This document shows, in pieces, positions 48,248 to 59,486 of a stretch of 64,000 bases of DNA; within the stretch, counting starts at the first letter, position 1, and every line of letters begins with the position of its first letter. The notes under the pieces were generated by a model that worked only from the letters and a program-made list of their open reading frames with translations, did not search any database and was not told the origin of the DNA. This stretch comes from Bolinopsis microptera. Lineage: Eukaryota > Ctenophora > Tentaculata > Lobata > Bolinopsidae. The DNA lies in contig NC_087074.1 in the NCBI RefSeq assembly GCF_026151205.1, forward strand, positions 13,787,167-13,851,166, read 5' to 3'. The translations under genes and the position numbers were made by a program.

Positions 48248-49188
48248 TCAGTAGTTCTGCGTTACCAGGACCCGCCACGAGGAGGCACTGTACCCGGGAT
48301 CCCATGGGTCTAGAACTGCCCTCGGAACACTAGCTACCTGACAATGGTAGATTGCGTGCCTGCTTACCGAGAAACAGGTCCAGACCTTGTGTGTGCGATC
48401 TGCGCATGCGTCCCACTTATAGGTTTGTAACCTACCAAGACACGCGCCGAGTTGAACTCGTCGACAGTCTTGAAACGGTCAATATTTGAAACAATTATCA
48501 ACCGTTAAGTGTTACTGGTCCACGTGCAGACCGCGTCGTATGTCGTGCTATCACCTTCCTCCAGAAGAGTAGATTGATGCGGGGTTCATCTCCAGATAAA
48601 TGGAGGACGTGGTTCTTGTCGGACGGTTTACCCCTCTCCCACACCTACAAGCTGAAATGAAGTGAGGGTTAAGTAATAGTTGGAACACTAGCTACCTACA
48701 AGCTGAAATAAAGTTATCAGTGTTACATTAGTTAAAAGATGGAGAAACAAACTCTCAATCAATGGTTGCATATTTGCATATTGATTGACTACTTTACCAG
48801 CTCTCACAAGTCACAAAACATTGTTGACGGAGCTGGTAAGATTTAAACCTATCTCAATCCAAACAATGAAATTGAAAGTGAAACAGTAATTAAAAGTAAA
48901 TCTTGTCTTTGTCAGTTGTTCGTACCTCTAGATGAGGGAGAGGGGCGAGGGTGCTGAACACATCTACAAAAGTCGAAGTAAGCAGAACCGTTCTCTCCAT
49001 GACGTTGGAAAGGCGGCTATAAGTGTGTACAAGGAGTACTGAGGACAGACAACGAGATGCACACAATATAAAGCCAGCAGCGCCTCACTCACAGACCCCT
49101 CGTGAGATTTAATGAGCTTCGTAGTGAAGAAGTCACGTGGCGTGTTGTTGCCATGGTTTATTCGGCGGCTGAAAGCACGTGGTTCCAT
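48248..49188 (-). CDS. Putative five-exon gene, 141 residues, family unknown
   Basis: Predicted from a chain of short exons with consistent phase: 49188-49097, 49016-48926, 48644-48524, 48399-48368 and 48337-48248 (stop). An acceptor-like CTATCAG ends 15 bases before the ATG, as at the other genes. Notable segments are 'MEPRAFSRRINHGNN', 'HVLHLSGDEPRINLLFW' and the ending 'LDPWDPGYSASSWRV'. No signal peptide or membrane helix. The donor after exon 3 (GTGGAC) is weak, and the intron that follows holds a fragment of the foldback family (48425-48511). I do not recognise the family. The phase agreement of five junctions is the only evidence. Confidence 0.4.
48425..48511. repeat. Fragment of the 45431-47266 foldback family
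   Basis: Shares GGTTTGTAACCTACCAAGAC, CGCGCCGAGTTGAACTCGTCG and a terminal CCGTTAAGT with the block at 46128-46215. It is inserted in a predicted intron of the 48248-49188 gene. Confidence 0.6.
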
Positions 49189-50337
49189 CACGTGTAAGTC
49201 AGCTGATAGAAAGTATTAGATCATCGCACCGCTAATATGCAGCCTCTTCCACGGGTCATTATCTTTGTGCTGCAGATCTACTCTCTCGGTAAATAGAGTT
49301 AGAGCTAGATGTTATTAGCACGTAGTAAGACCAATGACTAGAAAGTGTGTGGTGGGCTTATCCAATGGTATCACAGTTTATGTGTTTACTTTCTGGGCTG
49401 AAATAGCTGCTAAGTGATAGAAATCAACACAGGATTAGTTATCAGTTATGATAAATGTGCCGCGCCTGTACCCAAAATAGTTTTCAGCAACATCACACAG
49501 TCAAATTCGCTCTTTCAGTAAATAAACAGGGGACAAGGAAAAGGGCACATGTTTGCTAGTTGCTACGGTCACCTGTTTTCCGGCCAGCTACCTAATGAAT
49601 TTCTTGCCCTGAAAGTCACGCCACCTGGGCCACCCGTCAGCAAGTTTGGATTGTATCAGGTTTCTTTGGCGATACAAACTATAAACCAGTGTTCTAAATA
49701 ACAAAGCCTGTTGTTCTAAAACACAGCGCTGTTATCTTATCCGTCTATCAGAATATAAAATCGAATTACTTGCATTCTTCATCAGCAAATTCACGGTCCT
49801 TCTGAAGTCTGATATTATTCATGGTGATGTTATTTGGTTATCATGATAATGCGGAATGTCGGTTTCATTTTTAACGATAAAAAATATTTCCTAATTCTAT
49901 CTAGTATTATCTTGGGGCGGTTGCAGCACTTCATCAGCAGTACACTGTACAGATCAGCTCAAAATAATAAACATGTTATTGGGTAAATTTGGCAAATCAA
50001 ATTGAAAATTGTACAACTTCAGCGGCTCCTCTCCTCAGTCTGGGTAATTATAGGACGGCGTTATTTTAAGACAGCTTGTGTAACTGTAAGTGTAACGTGC
50101 AACAGATTCTAACTCTTACTTCTGATAATGTCACTTAATTCCTCTTGACAAGTGTTTTCCACTGGTCTGCAGATTGTCATTATGTCAATAATTAGTTAAA
50201 GTACCGTTCTTCACCAGTATCAAACTAATTAGAGGACCAACCTGTCATTTACATAGTCGTCAGAAAAGAGTTAAATCAGCTACTTCATTTCGTTTATTTG
50301 TTTCCACTTAACTGTGTACTGACCGCTAATCGCTATT

Positions 50338-50430
50338 CGGTATTCCATAGAGTAAGATCTGCCGGATACGGTATTCCATAGAGTAAGATCTGCCGGATAC
50401 GGTATTCCATAGAGTAAGATCTGCCGGATA
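50338..50430. repeat. Three perfect 31-bp tandem repeats
   Basis: Unit starts CGGTATTCCATAGAGTAAGA and ends CTGCCGGATA; copies begin at 50338, 50369 and 50400 and appear identical. Confidence 0.95.
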
Positions 50431-50449
50431 CGAGAAGGCCATAGAAAGT

Positions 50450-50490
50450 GGGGGGGGGGGGGGGGGGGGGGGGGGGGTGGGGGAGGGGGG
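50450..50490 (+). repeat. Poly-G tract (28 G plus G-rich extension)
   Basis: An uninterrupted run of G from 50450 to 50477, followed by T, five G, A and six G. Such a tract can form G-quadruplex structures and is error-prone in sequencing, so its exact length is doubtful. Confidence 0.9.
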
Positions 50491-51689
50491 TTTGGTCTTT
50501 GTGTTTTCTCAGCCTGAGCAGTCTCGCCACAAGAAGCTGCACTTGCACAGAACTTGTCAGCCTTGACAGGTCGTATTAATACCGGCTTCTCAATCCCTTC
50601 AGTCTATAATGTGCCTCATTTATTTTAGGAAAGAGTTCCCAATTCTCATGCTCGTCTAAAGTCATATGACTCATACAATTACACTGCGTCCCTCAACAAT
50701 ATCGTCATTTTTACTTTGCTGTCTCTTCTAAAGCGTATTGATTGAGTTTATTGAACAGTCATCGGCCTCTGCTTTAGCCTATCTAGAACTGATAACCAGG
50801 TAATCTGATATTATCGCAAGCAGCTGCTAATTTTTCTACCATGCCGTATAGCCATTTTAAAAATGCAGGGACAGGAAAAAATTTTCTAGAGCTTCTGCTA
50901 TAATTATGAATTTAAGAATTTTAACCATCTTAAATATAATTCCCTTTCCGACTAAAATTAAACGTCAATATACATTTATTATATTTCTTACTTGCATACA
51001 GAGCCATCGAACAACACATGGTTTGTACCTAACTTAGACTTAAACGGCACAGAGTCGAGAACATACCGTGATACGTAATACTCGAGTATGTACCGTTTAG
51101 TTCGAGACCAACAGTGCTATTCCCTTTATTACCGTAGCAGGAGTATAATAGGACACACGATTAATTATAGGCGGGCGAGTTGCTTGAATCTGATGACAAT
51201 CATGCTCTACTGCAGTCTACATTCTACAAGAAGACTATTAACAATTAACATATTTAAAAGCTTCTATAACAAATGATCTGGCGTATTCTGGATACCTCCC
51301 TCCGATAAATTTAAAGGCTTATAAGGCATGATTGTCACGTGACCTGTGAAACCCGCCCATCTATTAATCATGGCCTATGCCAAATGACATACGACCTACG
51401 AGGGACACCACTGCGCCATCTTTTAGTTACACGATTGAATGATATCCGTGCGGCGAGCAGCACTTTTATCTTATTATCTAGCCGATTTAACAACTTTCGT
51501 ATCAACTATTTATGCTCCAAGAACAAATTCTTTTGTAGATTAATCTTTTCTATTCGTTATTGTCAATAGTATTGATATTGAAAGTTTCGACTTTCGATCT
51601 AATCTAATATTAGTTCCGTTAATTTTAACGAGATCACAAGTTATTAACGGAACTATGATACTATAATTCGGAACTTGTCACCACTTCTA

Positions 51690-51830
51690 ACTTTTTCTTT
51701 AAGTCCTATGTGCAGTGATGAAGAGGAGACTGTCTTGCAGTTGAACTTCCTCGGACAGTGCCCAACTATCGCAAAGCTCAGAGGGCAGTACTTTTAGGAT
51801 TATTACCTCTCCGTCAGTGAAATGTTTGAC
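51690..51830 (+). pseudogene. LINE C-terminal fragment
   Basis: A short stretch reads 'MCSDEEETVLQLNFLGQCP' and 'AKLRGQYF', the Cys-rich C-terminal pattern of Jockey/RTE-type LINE proteins, followed by a stop and decayed sequence. No reverse transcriptase core is nearby. Confidence 0.45.
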
Positions 51831-52169
51831 AACAAACATAGAACCACTATTGTCGACTTCTATAATCACACCAAACGCTTATCAGACAGGAGTGACCTAG
51901 AGCCTACACTCATGTTGGTTCAGTTCATTCTCTCTGGCCATCAGCCATCCGGCAGTACTTGTCCCCAGGCAATAGAGCATCTACTCACCCCCTTTATCTC
52001 ACTTGACACTTGTACTTCATCATTAGTTAACTCGTAGGCGGATTATCATTGTGAAGTACTGTAATGTGAATGTACTATGAACGTATTAACACAAGATGCT
52101 TTCAATCCACTCAATGAACAAGCTCGACTCCCAAGGGTGTATGCACCGTGAGATCGGTTCGCTTAGATT

Positions 52170-52266
52170 GTGGGTTGGGCTATGATTGTATCAACCATGT
52201 GTGAAAATCGAGTCCATTCAAATATCTGATGGTACACATGGTCAATACAATCATAGCCCAACCCAC
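52170..52266. repeat. Hairpin-forming inverted repeat
   Basis: Arms at 52170-52201 and 52233-52266 pair almost perfectly (TGGGTTGGGCTATGATTGTA and its complement) around a loop of about 30 bases. Possibly a tiny foldback element. Confidence 0.8.
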
Positions 52267-54519
52267 TAACTAATCATAGTTAACTCCGGCATCCATCAGG
52301 GATGCCATGATACCACAGAGGCAGGCAGAGCATCTTCATGCTATCCTTTCTTGGGCCACCTAGGAAAAGAAGCTTTTTTTTCTTTTTTTTTTTCTTTTTT
52401 TTTTAAATTTTAATTATTACCACAGGAAATTACTGAAACTCTGGAGGGACCTATTTCGTTACACGAAATGGATGCTATTGTGAACAAGTTAACAAACAAT
52501 AAATCCCCAGGTTGGGACGGGTTATCTGCTAAATTTTATAAAACCTTTTGGTTGGATATCAGGCAGATCATTTACGACTGCTATTTAGAATCTATTGACA
52601 GTGGATGCCTGTCGCCTTCGCAGAGAATAGGTATTCTTACTCTTATTCCCAAGCCTAAAAGCCCAGCGGAACTTAACTACATAAAAAATTGGAGACCTAT
52701 TACTCTGCTAAACATTGACTATAAAATCTTCACACATATAGCTAAGAATAGGATTATGAAGGCTATCCCTAGCATAATCAGCAACACCCAGTCAGGCTTT
52801 CAAGCAGGCAGGAGTACAGCAGATAATCTTATTCTCATGTCAATGGTTCTGGAATCATTTAACAACGACTCGGAACAAGAGGGTCTCCTTTTACAGATTG
52901 ATTTTGAAAAGTGTTTTGACTCAGTAGAACATAACTTTGTCTTCAGTACGCTTGAAAAATTAGGTTTCAGTGATTATATTATTAAGTTGATTAAAGTGGC
53001 TTTTCAAGCGTGCTTTAGCTATGCAAATATTAATGGGTTTTTAAGCGCACCTATTTATCTCCTCAGAGGTCTTCATCAGGGTAGCCCACTCTCTCCTATT
53101 CTATTTCTACTTGTGGCTCAAACATTCTCGAATAAACTTCAGATCAACCCTAATATCAGGGGTATTAACATATCGGGTGTGGAAATTCTACAGAGTCTCT
53201 TTGCAGACGACACTGATCTGTTTCTGAAAGCTTCAATAGAGAGTGTAGAGGCAGTTATGGTAGAACTCAGAACGTTTGCTAAGTGCTCGGGGTGTAAAGC
53301 TAACATCGACAAAACTAGATGCATTCCTTTAGGTCGTGCTCGCCTTAATACAACTCTTCTAGCGTCCCTTCAAATGAACTACGACGATGATTTTATTACA
53401 AACAACTTTACGGCTTTGGGTATAGTTTATAGGAATGATGGCTCACTTATGGATATAGTCAACAGTAATTATAATGATAAATTGATTAAGGTTCGGTCTT
53501 GGATTAACAGGTGGAACAAGAGGGATCTGACGGTAATGGGTAAATGTACGGTTATCAAAACTCTCCTCTTTTCCCAATTAACATACCTGGTTCCTCCTCT
53601 CCCCAGACCAGATGCTTCCTTTATCAGAACTTTTGACACGATTATATTCCATTTTCTTTGGGGTTGCAAACGGTATAAAATAAAACGTGAAATCATAACC
53701 CGAAACAAGGAACATGGAGGCCTGGGACTATTTTATTTGTCCGATTTTATTATAGGTCTTAAAACTAGTCTTATTTCAAAGCTACTAAATGATTCCTTTC
53801 ACCACACTTGGAAAGATATTATGATTATGCAACTGAAATTTCCCGAGCACATCACCATCTCTGTAGAAAACGGTCTCGCTAACATCAACTGTTATTTTAC
53901 ACAGGACGTACTTAATTGCTACACTGAGTGGAAGATTAGTTCGGCTAATGCAGCCTTGGGTTCTATTGATCACTGTGTGTGGTCCAACCCAGCAATAACT
54001 GACATCGGGACCAAACTTTGGAACAACCATCTTATTGATAAGGGAATATTTTACATCTCAGATTTCCTTTCTATAGATCAAAGTACACTCCTTAACTACG
54101 ATATGTTCATGAACAAGTGGGAGCTGTCTCCGAATACGATTTCCAAAATTGATTACTGTAACATTATCATGGGGATACGGATATATAACTGTCCCACGAT
54201 TAACTCAAGGAATATCGAATTTGTTGACCCGAATATAAAACTTCAATTTTTACATTCTGCAAATGGGCAGGTGAAGGGAAGCAAAATTCGGGATAAAATG
54301 TACGATTCTATTTGCCCAAACGAGCTGTCTCCTTTACGTCAGTGGGTTATCGACTTGAACAGTCATTCCATCGACTGGGCAGTCGTTCTAAGCAACCTGT
54401 TTTTCTTAGTATCTAAAAACTTTAAGTTGATTCAATTTCAGTACAAACTTTTAATGAGGATCACAACTTGTAGATACATGAGACATAAGATGAAAATTGG
54501 GCACTATCCGTCGCGGAGT

Positions 54520-54990
54520 AGAGTCCGCGGCGGAGCCGCCGGACTCCGAGCGGACACCGAGCGGACTCCGGCGGAGCCGCCGGACTCCGAGCGGACACCG
54601 AGCGGACTCCGGCGGAGCCGCCGGACTCCGAGCGGACTCCGGCGGTGCTCCGCCAAAATGTATTTACACTGGACTCGAGTACATTTTGGCGGACTCCGAG
54701 CGGAGCCGAGCGGACTCCGAGCGGACTTTAAAGTCCGCCGCGGACTCCGAGCGGCTCCGCGGCGGCTCGGCGGAGTGTCCGCCGCGGACTAAGCCACTAG
54801 GCGGACTCCGGTCCGCCACGGACTCTGGCGGAGTGCTTGGCGGACTCCGCCGGACCTCTCCGCCAGACTTGAATCCGGCGGAGTCCGGCGGAGCTTGGCG
54901 GAGTCCGCCAGCTCGGCGGACTCCGCTCGGAGTCCGCCGGACTCCAACAGAGTCCACTGACTTCCGACCTCCGACTTCCGACCCTCGGCT
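54520..54990. repeat. CGGACTCCG-type short tandem array (left arm)
   Basis: Interspersed units of about 9-18 bases around GGACTCCGAGCGG and GGCGGAGCCGCC, strongly GC-rich. The mirror array lies at about 57030-57400 in the right arm. The array is itself palindromic at small scale. Confidence 0.85.
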
Positions 54991-56301
54991 AAATTTGTCA
55001 CGTGACATACAACATATTAGCATTTTGCAATATTGTGGTCAGATGAAAAGGTCGCTAGTGATAAACCTTAACCATTACCCTCACAATGTCAATAGTGTAC
55101 AACTCTAGTCCTAACTTTGACCCTATAATGTATAAACGTTGACCCTAACCCTCCACCAAACCGTCCGCAGCGAAATATCAATGTCATTGACTGGTCACGT
55201 GACCAAAACAATTTTTGTCATATTATCTCATATAGGGAAGCGTTTTTAGTTTTACCCTACACGTTGCATGTGGCGTCATTCGGCCGGATCCCAGCAAGCA
55301 AAAATACGTCGACCATCACAGGACGACGCCAGCACTCTCTACGCTCTTCGAGCTCCGATCGTCCTGTGACGAAGTAAGGACGAAGCCTGAGGTCCTCAGG
55401 TAACATCGACCACCGATTGAAAATTCAAAGATTTTTTGACATAAAGGTCAAATGTAAAACTAAAATCTTGATGTTGATTGATTGACGACGTCAATTTTTG
55501 AGCACAGCGCGAGCGCATGCGGAAAAGGACCGCGTAGCTAGTCAAGATGTTGATAAATATTTGGCTTGTGGCGCGATGTGTTGCTCTAAGTATAGCCCTC
55601 TCGCTTGCAGTAGCGTGCGACCGCCGGAAATGACTTGTGGAACAAGCGCGCCCGCAGCGGCGCGAAAGCACCTGGTTAGCTATAAGATGAACGCGACGTG
55701 CCTTGCATTGTAGGATGAAATCCTACTAGCTGACGCCACTCGCAGCTGTGATGTTCGCTGTACGTCAGCGATCGAAATTTATACGCGTATCACCCGTTAA
55801 GATGTGCCACCCGACGCGCCACGCAATTTTTCTCGTTGCTCGTCGCACGTCGACGAACAACGAAGCTCGTTGCGACGCGCAATGAGCTGCCAGGCTAGGA
55901 CATCGTCCTGGTCCAACAAATTTTGGCGAGCGCGAGCGATTTTCTCCAAAAATTTAATGAGGGCGCCGACTTCCACTCTGGCTAGGTTTCTTCTTATAGG
56001 GGGTGCACGATAAAAATAAAGTTGCTTGGATTTAAAAACATTTTGTACCACTGTTTTCTAGAGACTGTGAGAATTTTCACAATATCAAATTTGTTATACC
56101 TTTTTGGAGAAAAATTGTGTGGCACGTCGGGTGGCACATTTTAACGGGTGATACGCGTATAAATTTCGATCGCTGACGTACAGCGAGCAGCACAGCTCTG
56201 CGAGTGGCGTCAGCTAGTAGGATTTCATCCTACAAGGCACATCGCGTTTACTTAGCTAACCAGGTCTTTTCCGCCTCCGGCGGTCGCGCGCTACTGCAAG
56301 C

Positions 56302-56375
56302 TTACCTGAGGACCCCAGGCTTTAATGTTGTTAATAGAGATTAGGCGGAATGACAGGCTGAGCGCGGCCCAGTAA
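56302..56375 (+). mobile_element. Micro-element, copy 3 (74 bp) with perfect 8-bp target duplication
   Basis: Same ends as copies 1 and 2 (TTACCTGAGGACCCCAGGCT, CTGAGCGCGGCCCAGTAA). CTGCAAGC flanks it on both sides (56294-56301 and 56376-56383). The matching site in the left arm of the host foldback (about 55602-55610) has a single CTGCAAGC and no insert, giving an internal empty site. Confidence 0.85.
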
Positions 56376-58511
56376 CTGCAAGCGAGAGGGCTATAGTTAG
56401 ACTTAAAGCAACACATCGCGCCACAAGCCAAATATTTATCAACATCTTGACTAGCTACGCGGTCCTTTTCCGCATGCGCTCGCGCTGTGCTCAAAAATTG
56501 ACGTCGTCAATCAATCAACATCAAGATTTTAGTTTTACATTTGACCTTTATGTCAAAAAATCTCTGAATTTTCAATCGGTGGTCGATGTTACCTGAGGAC
56601 CTCAGGCTTCGTCCTTACTTCGTCACAGGACGATCGGAGCTCGAAGAGCGTAGAGAGTGCTGGCGTCGTCCTGTGATGGTCGACGTATTTTTGCTTGCTG
56701 GGATCCGGCCGAATGACGCCACATGCAACGTGTAGGGTAAAACTAAAAACGCTTCCCTATATGAGATAATATGACAAAAATTGTTTTGGTCACGTGACCA
56801 GTCAATGACATTGATATTTCGCTGCTGGCGGTTTGGTGGAGGGTTTGGGTCAACGTTTATACATTATAGGGTCAAAGTTAGGACTAGAGTTGTACACTAT
56901 TGACATTGTGAGGGTAATGGTTAAGGTTTATCACTAGCGACCTTTTCATCTGACCACAATATCGCAAAATGCTATTGGCTATGTTGTATGTCACGTGACA
57001 AATTTAGCCGAGGGTCGGAAGTCGGAAGTCGGAAGTCAGTGGACTCTGTTGGAGTCCGGCGGACTCCGAGCGGAGTCCAAGCTCCGCCGGACTCCGCCGG
57101 ATTCAAGTCTGGCGGAGAGGTCCGGCGGAGTCCGCCAAGCACTCCGCCGGAGTCCGCGGCGGACCGGAGTCCGCCTAGTGGCTTAGTCCGCGGCGGACAC
57201 TCCGCCGAGCCACCGCTCGGAGTCCGCGGCGGACTTTAAAGTCCGCTCGGAGTCCGCTCGGCTCCGCTCGGAGTCCGCCAAAATGTACTCGAGTCCAGTG
57301 TAAATACATTTTGGCGGAGCACCGCCGGAGTCCGCTCGGAGTCCGGCGGCTCCGCCGGAGTCCGCTCGGAGCCCGGCGGCTCCGCCGCGGACTCTACTCC
57401 GCGACGGATAGTGCCGAAAATTGTTACAGATACTCCCATGTGTAGCCTGTGTAAAACATATTTAGAAACTATTCCTCATATTTACCTCCATTGTATTCAC
57501 ACAAATAGCTTCATCACAATACTTGAAGACTTTATTAAAAGGAAAATCGATAGAAATTACGAAGATCCCACTAAAATTAATTTTATAGTCTGTAATCACA
57601 CTTCACAAATTATAAATTATTTTAATATCGTTGCCAAATGGTACATTAGCAAAAAATTTCAGGCAGGAGACTTGCCGATCTGGCAGGGGTATATCAAACG
57701 GCTTAAGCTATCACTTCAAGGAGATAAAATAGGTCACAAAAGTTCTATTGTGTCGATCTTGGCCGATTAGGGTAATATGTCCACTCCATTTTTATTGCTG
57801 TCTATGTTATTTAATTTTTATCGGTTATTGTTACAATCTTGCAGTACTACTAGTAGCTGTCTTTTTGTAGTACATGCCCTGCTTCCTTCCTTTCCTAAAT
57901 TTCTTACAAGCTCCTCCAGCCTCCTCTCTTACACCCTTTTCACTCCCTTCATTTCACTCATTCACTTTATATTTTATTACCACAGTATCTGCCAAAACCA
58001 ACATGGCCTAAGTAGAAAGGGGCCTTGACGTTGTTTGCCGCTTGGCCCTGCATCCCAAGCTGACGGTTGGCCTCCACTCTAAAAAACTTACCTTCAGTGA
58101 AGGCCGATGGTCAACAATTAGCGATGTAAGAGCTTGGCGGGTACAAATCCTGACCTCCTTTTACACCTTTGGGACGACTTTCGCAAATGCGAGAGGAATG
58201 ACCCCGAGGAGGGCTCCATTGGTTTTAGTAGGTTGCATATTTTAAATTTTTTTTTTAAAGAAGCTTTTTCTGATACAATGTTTTGAATAAGATCCACAAC
58301 CACATTTGCTGGTTATTTTATTTACAGTTGTGGTGCTATTGTTTATTCGTGCCGTACAAATGATAATTGATATCGATTATTTTATTAATCGACGGTTATT
58401 TTGTTAATTAGTACTACAAAAGAGAAAGTGACTTTTTTCACTAGACTCCAAATTTTCGTTTAAGCAGGCTCTAATGCTCATATTTATAATTTTCAAGTTG
58501 ATGGTCTTAAC

Positions 58512-59486
58512 ATGATGAACTATTCCAACGAGACTGTATTCGGAATTCAGAACAATGTCATAAAGTACACGTGGATCGGATACTTTCTCTTCGTTTTTCT
58601 ATCTTCTCTGATCGGGGACACGCTGATTCTGGTAGCATCCATAAAACTTCGTGCCTTCAAACTTCATAGCTTTATCGTCGTCTGCATCCAGCACATTGCA
58701 GTCTGTGATTTAATGGTTTCTTTCACATCTGTCCTTCCCAGACTTGTTTCTCTAATGGCAGGTGGTTGGGTTCTTGGTGATGCTTTATGCGCTATTGGAC
58801 CATTCATCATGATATATCCGGTTACAGTCAGCCTTCTTCTCATCTGTTTGATGACCACTAGCAAGCTAATAATTTTAAAATTCCCATCTAAATCAAGTTA
58901 TCTAACATCAAAAATCGGACACGTGATGTGCTCTTTCATATGGCTATCAGCAACAAACATCTCCGTCGCATTATTCATAGTTGACAAAAATGATGTAACA
59001 TTCGATTACAGGAGTTACAGTTGCCAATACGGTTTCTCCTCCGAGACGTGGAAATGGCTAAGACCCCTTATCGCTCTGCTTAACTCGATAATCCCCAACC
59101 TATTAGTGATAGGATCTACTGTGCCTCTGATAATATATCTACTTAGAGCAAGAAGACATTCAAAGCGAAGCAGGGGGGCTGTAAGATGGCAAGGTATCCT
59201 GACAACCTTCATTACTGCTGCTGTCTATAGCATATCCGCAATCCCGTACGCAGTGTATCGTTTCTTAGAATCACAAGCTGATGGGGTTCAAGATCCAGAT
59301 AATTCTTATTTCAGGCTGGCAGTGTCTTTCCTGTTTTTAAACACCCTCAGCAACTTTTACATCTATCTGTTCACGGTTCTTAGTTTCAGAAACTATGTTC
59401 AAGCCAGGTTTCAGACATATACAACATATTTATCATCTTTCAAATATCTTGGATCTATCAGTACCAACGGTAAGGAAATATACTAA
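58512..59486 (+). CDS. Class A (rhodopsin-like) G-protein-coupled receptor, orphan
   Basis: A 324-residue intronless frame with seven hydrophobic segments and N-terminal glycosylation sequons (NYS, NET). TM1 has 'IGDTLILVAS' (D where N is usual), TM2 has 'IAVCDLMVSF' with the conserved Asp, and the start of TM3 has Cys ('LCAIGP'), pairing with Cys in the second extracellular loop ('YSCQYGF'). The DRY site reads 'TSKL', and the TM7 NPxxY site reads 'SNFYIY'. These departures are common in expanded receptor families of early-branching animals. The cytoplasmic tail is about 35 residues. The ligand is unknown. A near-identical copy begins at 63598. The second ATG of the 'MM' start could equally be used. 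Confidence 0.85.
   Translation: MMNYSNETVFGIQNNVIKYTWIGYFLFVFLSSLIGDTLILVASIKLRAFKLHSFIVVCIQHIAVCDLMVSFTSVLPRLVSLMAGGWVLGDALCAIGPFIMIYPVTVSLLLICLMTTSKLIILKFPSKSSYLTSKIGHVMCSFIWLSATNISVALFIVDKNDVTFDYRSYSCQYGFSSETWKWLRPLIALLNSIIPNLLVIGSTVPLIIYLLRARRHSKRSRGAVRWQGILTTFITAAVYSISAIPYAVYRFLESQADGVQDPDNSYFRLAVSFLFLNTLSNFYIYLFTVLSFRNYVQARFQTYTTYLSSFKYLGSISTNGKEIY

Larger units (their letters stand above)
49189..51689. other. Intergenic, with simple repeats
   Basis: No gene recognised. It contains three 31-bp tandem copies at 50338-50430 and a G-run at 50450-50490; otherwise AT-rich. Confidence 0.4.
54500..57415. mobile_element. 2.9-kb foldback DNA element inserted in the LINE
   Basis: Ends GGCACTATCCGTCGCGGAGT and its exact complement, flanked on both sides by GAAAATTG (54492-54499 and 57416-57423), a perfect 8-bp target duplication. 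Arms of about 1.3 kb are near-complete reverse complements around a loop of about 270 bases (about 55836-56108). The outer 500 bases of each arm are arrays of CGGACTCCG/GAGCGG units. The inner arms contain ordinary-composition sequence. A second inverted pair, GTGCCACCCGACG, borders the loop. The longest loop frame (56051-55797, minus, 84 codons) is not a recognisable transposase, so the element looks non-autonomous. The 8-bp duplication and GG ends recall hAT or Merlin-type elements (inference). Confidence 0.9.
52379..58256 (+). mobile_element. L1/Tx1-type LINE, 5'-truncated, split by a foldback insertion
   Basis: Open frame from about 52430 to 54499, then 57424-57770. It encodes a reverse transcriptase of L1/Tx1 style: 'NKSPGWDGLSAKFYKTFW', 'NWRPITLLNIDYKI', 'LQIDFEKCFDSV', 'GLHQGSPLSPILFLL', catalytic 'FADDTDLFL' and 'VMGKCTVIKTLLFSQL'. 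After the insertion the frame resumes with a Cys/His C-terminal motif (MCSLCKTYLETIPHIYLHC). The endonuclease is missing. The sequence AAAGAAGCTTTTT occurs at both ends (52366-52378 and 58257-58269), a plausible 13-bp target duplication. The stretch 57771-58256 looks like the 3' UTR. Apart from the insertion the frame is intact, so the LINE copy was fairly young when hit. Confidence 0.85.

Noticed and set aside
50338..50430. Three spaced repeats as a CRISPR array
   Set aside because: The copies are directly adjacent with no spacers, in a eukaryotic genome; a simple tandem repeat.
54497..55108. Arg/Pro/Ser-rich frames in the foldback arms
   Set aside because: They are read-through of the CGGACTCCG tandem array; both strands give similar low-complexity products.
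55797..56051. Minus-strand 84-codon frame in the foldback loop as a transposase
   Set aside because: No catalytic motif or family resemblance; too short.
58120..58180. B-box-like sequence as a tRNA gene
   Set aside because: No matching A-box or cloverleaf; it lies in the LINE 3' region.
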